Source: JBIKLM01 sp044375105
Lineage (GTDB): Bacteria; Planctomycetota; UBA1135; GCA-002686595
DNA length: 7,915 bases
Assembly: GCA_044375105.1 (NCBI GenBank)
Contig: JBILNK010000190.1
Span: 1-7,915 of the forward strand
Direction: 5' to 3'
In this document: piece after piece, positions 6,044 through 7,915 of the stretch
How positions within the stretch are numbered: the stretch's first letter is position 1
How the letters are laid out: the number at the start of each line of letters is the position of its first letter
Translations under genes and position numbers: made by a program
Notes under the pieces: model-generated
The model's input: the letters and a program-made list of their open reading frames with translations, nothing else
The model's database searches: none
What the model was told of the DNA's origin: nothing

Positions 6044-6904
6044 TCAACGGGGAATCCACTGGATCGCCGGCTTGAGCTCCTCGCCGGGACCCAGATGGAA
6101 TTCGATCGGGTCGACGGCCTGGAACTCCGCGTAGAGGGGCAGATGCAGGCGATAGCGGCCCGGACGGCTGACCAGGAAGCGGGCGCTGCTGCCGCCCATC
6201 TCGGTGCGAATCACCTGGCCTGCGTCCGGGGAGGCTGGGACCAGGCGGGGTTGGCGGGGGAGCCAGTGACCGCGGCCTCCGCTGAAGGTGATCGACGATC
6301 CCGTGGGCAGGGTCACGGAGACCATCGGGCAGCGGTCCACGGGGAGCACGAGCTCTTTGCCTCCCGGGGGCACCTCGAGCGTGGTCCAGACGTACATGTG
6401 TCTCGAAAAGGTCGCACTGAGGTGAACCGCTTCGCTCGGCAGGCGCAGTTCCAACACCCCCGTTTCCTGACCGCCAGCGACCGGGACCGATGCATCGTTG
6501 CACGAACAGCCCTCCGGGAAGACCGGCTCGCCGGTGACGCTGTCGATGAAGGAGAGCCGCAGGGTGCTCGGTGGCCCGACCTCGAGATCGAGCCCCAGCA
6601 AGCCCTGGGGCGGCACTTGGAGTTCGCGGGAGTGGAAGATCGTGGGGCATCGGAGCTCGAACGTCCCCGCCGGGACCTGCTCGAAGCGAAAGTTGCCGAC
6701 CAGCCAATCCCCCTCCCGCACCAGCTCGAGGCCGGAGATCAGCCAGGGGCTGCGCTCGCTGTCCTTGGCACGCACCGAGGAGGCGAACGGATCTGAAGAA
6801 TGGCCAGCAAGAACGAGCCGCTGCATGGGGGCGGCCAGGAAGCGGCGGTATTGCTCGAGGGACAGGGCGCCGCCCCAGGAGTCGAACAGCTGCAGGGCGA
6901 GCAA
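6044..6904 (-). CDS. Uncharacterised beta-strand-rich protein, possibly 5'-truncated
   Basis: I do not recognise a named family. The 286 codons have balanced, protein-like composition, unlike the overlapping Arg/Pro-rich frame. Two or three segments look like the beta-sandwich repeats of carboxypeptidase-regulatory-like proteins: FRFEQVPAGTFELRC (72-86), LRLSFIDSVTGEPVFPEGCS (115-134) and SARFLVSRPGRYRLHLPL (240-257), each with the 'pG.y.l' turn typical of such domains. Cysteines at 133, 135 and 192 may pair. There is no signal peptide. The only in-frame start before the upstream TAG (6971-6973) is a TTG at 6904, already inside an amphipathic stretch (GEADKALLALQLFDSW), and the next ATG is codon 27. 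The native N-terminus, probably with an export signal, is therefore likely missing or in another frame. It may be an extracytoplasmic protein fragment. The reading frame is likely right; the start is doubtful. Confidence 0.6.
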   Translation of the reverse strand: MLALQLFDSWGGALSLEQYRRFLAAPMQRLVLAGHSSDPFASSVRAKDSERSPWLISGLELVREGDWLVGNFRFEQVPAGTFELRCPTIFHSRELQVPPQGLLGLDLEVGPPSTLRLSFIDSVTGEPVFPEGCSCNDASVPVAGGQETGVLELRLPSEAVHLSATFSRHMYVWTTLEVPPGGKELVLPVDRCPMVSVTLPTGSSITFSGGRGHWLPRQPRLVPASPDAGQVIRTEMGGSSARFLVSRPGRYRLHLPLYAEFQAVDPIEFHLGPGEELKPAIQWIPR

Positions 6905-7359
6905 CGCCTTGTCTGCTTCGCCCTGCTTCCGACCCCCTCTTCGGCAGCGAAGCGGTCGTTGGATCTGTTGCTAGCCCTAGGGCGCCAAAGCGGCTTGTGG
7001 GCAGGGTTCGGTCGATGGCTTTGTGAAAGCCTTGCACCACGCGCCTGGCTGGTCCAGCCCGATGAGCCCTCCTCCGGAGAGTTTGGGAGATCTGGGCCTT
7101 GGTTGCTCTCGGTTTCAGATTTAGCTCACCAGGTCCATCCAGGATCAGGCCAGCTCCGGTGGCCCTTGCTGGAGGACCCGCATCGGGTGCGACGATTTCC
7201 ACCACCCCGACAGTCGGTCGTGTGCGCTCAAAGAGCCAATTTTCGCATGAGTTTTACGGGCAGGAGGCTTGATTCGGCAATCGCACAGATTAGAGTCCTC
7301 TAGAGATTTCCTGCTTGCGATTGCGCAACCGTCGTCTCTTGCCTCCTTACCGAATTCAA
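6905..7359. other. Region between the divergent genes
   Basis: About 450 bases lie between the TTG of the minus-strand gene and the ATG of the glycine-rich plus-strand gene. A minus-strand frame stays open here from a GTG at 7205 but runs out of phase through the neighbouring gene and has poor coding character. If the 6044-6904 gene has lost its N-terminus, its remains would be in this interval; I cannot identify them. The right part (about 7206-7359) is lower in GC and presumably holds the promoter of the glycine-rich gene. Confidence 0.35.
7277..7324. repeat. 9-bp inverted repeat upstream of the glycine-rich gene
   Basis: The arm gcaatcgca (7277-7285) is exactly complementary to tgcgattgc (7316-7324), with a 30-base loop. 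The right arm overlaps a second small inverted repeat, ttgcg/cgcaa (7315-7319 and 7324-7328). It ends about 35 bases before the ATG at 7360, where an operator or 5'-leader hairpin could sit. No protein or ligand can be assigned. Confidence 0.35.
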
Positions 7360-7915
7360 ATGAGGCATCAGTCCGTGGACTGGCTTCGTACCTGGCTCGG
7401 GGTCAGCGTTGTCTTCTTCGTCGGCGCACTCGGGTTTGCTCAGTGTCCCTGCGGACCGGGGACCGACAATCCCTCCTACTGGGGGGCACCGGGGGATGCA
7501 CCGGGCAATCCCTGGGCCCCAAACGGGGCGCCGGGTTGGCCAGGGGCCCAAGCTGGGAACCCCTATCACCCCAATGGGGGACCGGGGGGGGGGCGGGGCA
7601 CCCCCTGCAGGCAACGGTGGCCCCGGCGGCGATGGCGCGTATCCAGGCGGGAATGGGGGTGCCGGGGGAGGCAGTGCGAGCGTTGGTGGCTTTGGGGGGA
7701 ATGGCGGCGACGGCGGCCCCGGGGGACCGGGAGGAGTCGCTGGCGGTTCGGGAGGCTCAGGCGGGTCGGGTTATTCAGGGGGTGGAGATGGAGGCGCAGG
7801 AGGCTGGGGGGCCTTCGGAAATTCCGGAGGGGAAGGAGGTCCGGGCGGCTCGGGTGGCAATTGCACGGGGAATGGCGACGGCGGTGCCGGCGGCATGGGC
7901 GGCTTTGGGGGCTCT
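7360..7915 (+). CDS. Secreted glycine-rich repeat protein, 3' end outside window, frame broken at a G10 run
   Basis: The ATG at 7360 opens a Sec-type signal peptide: MRHQSVDWLRTW, a hydrophobic core (LGVSVVFFVGALG) and a probable cleavage after FAQ, followed by CPCGPGTDNPSYWGAPG and further Gly/Pro/Asn-rich sequence. At the ten-G run 7584-7593 the glycine-rich reading moves to the next frame: from 7592 it reads GGAPPAGNGGPGGDGAYPGG, then GNGGDGGPGGPGG and GGSGGSGGSG to the window end, with variable third bases, as expected for selected glycine codons. The original frame also stays open but becomes Arg/Trp-rich. Removing one G would join the two parts. This could be a sequencing indel, a real mutation or a phase-variable tract. 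Glycine-rich exported proteins of this style occur in several high-GC phyla, usually as surface or matrix proteins; the function here is unknown. No Shine-Dalgarno is evident. Confidence 0.62.
   Translation, partial: MRHQSVDWLRTWLGVSVVFFVGALGFAQCPCGPGTDNPSYWGAPGDAPGNPWAPNGAPGWPGAQAGNPYHPNGGPGGGRGTPCRQRWPRRRWRVSRREWGCRGRQCERWWLWGEWRRRRPRGTGRSRWRFGRLRRVGLFRGWRWRRRRLGGLRKFRRGRRSGRLGWQLHGEWRRRCRRHGRLWGL
7584..7593 (+). repeat. Ten-G homopolymer at the frame break
   Basis: Ten consecutive G at 7584-7593 are followed by cgggg. The coding frame from the signal peptide (codon starts at 7585, 7588, 7591) and the glycine-rich frame downstream (codon starts at 7592, 7595, 7598) differ by one base. Nine or twelve G would give one continuous frame. 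Runs of this length slip both in vivo and during sequencing. Confidence 0.85.

Noticed and set aside
5946..7205. Long minus-strand open frame of 419 codons
   Set aside because: Its translation is dominated by Arg, Pro and Gly with no motif. The overlapping 6044-6904 frame has balanced composition and recognisable beta-domain turns, so this one is a shadow.
7300..7614. Minus-strand frame of 104 codons
   Set aside because: It is antisense to the signal peptide and glycine-rich start; the proline-rich translation has no family resemblance.
1..7915. CRISPR arrays, tRNA or rRNA genes
   Set aside because: No regularly spaced repeats, cloverleaf-compatible segments or conserved rRNA words were seen on either strand.

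Overview
The window comes from a high-GC bacterium. One 60-base stretch inside the esterase gene (4561-4620) is 48/60 G+C, and codon third positions are strongly G/C outside the central cassette. A secreted glycine-rich repeat protein, a protein with carboxypeptidase-regulatory-like strands and a lipoprotein esterase would fit a large-genome lineage such as Planctomycetota or Myxococcota. The type I restriction remnants look proteobacterial, so the taxonomic call is weak and rests on protein style only.

Layout, left to right. 1-261 holds no recognisable gene. 262-618 (minus) is the C-terminal end of a type I restriction subunit, HsdR. 714-3197 (minus) is an intact 827-residue protein: an N-terminal PD-(D/E)XK-like region, a Schlafen-group-3/DUF2075 helicase, and a LexA/S24-like protease at the C-terminus. 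It overlaps by four bases (ATGA) with 3194-3619 (minus), a dCTPP1/MazG-type nucleotide pyrophosphohydrolase. That gene in turn overlaps by one base (TAATG) with a 113-codon frame, 3619-3960. This frame is the in-frame continuation of the N-terminus of hsdM, whose ATG is at 4293 and which carries a TAG at codon 31. 4496-5479 (minus) is a lipoprotein esterase of the hormone-sensitive-lipase family. 5480-6043 is mostly non-coding. 6044-6904 (minus) is an unrecognised beta-strand-rich protein with a poor start. 7360 to the window end (plus) is a secreted glycine-rich protein whose frame breaks at a ten-G run.

Main interpretation. The beginning of hsdM and the end of hsdR lie on the same strand, about 3.3 kb apart. 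Everything normally between them (most of hsdM, hsdS, most of hsdR) is missing. In its place is a lower-GC, translationally coupled pair: a pyrophosphohydrolase and a nuclease-helicase-protease. This looks like one defence module replaced by another, with the newcomer possibly using the old hsdM expression signals. The LexA-like tail suggests a damage-triggered, self-cleaving helicase working with a nucleotide-pool enzyme. The domains are seen in the sequence; the antiviral role and the switch are inference.
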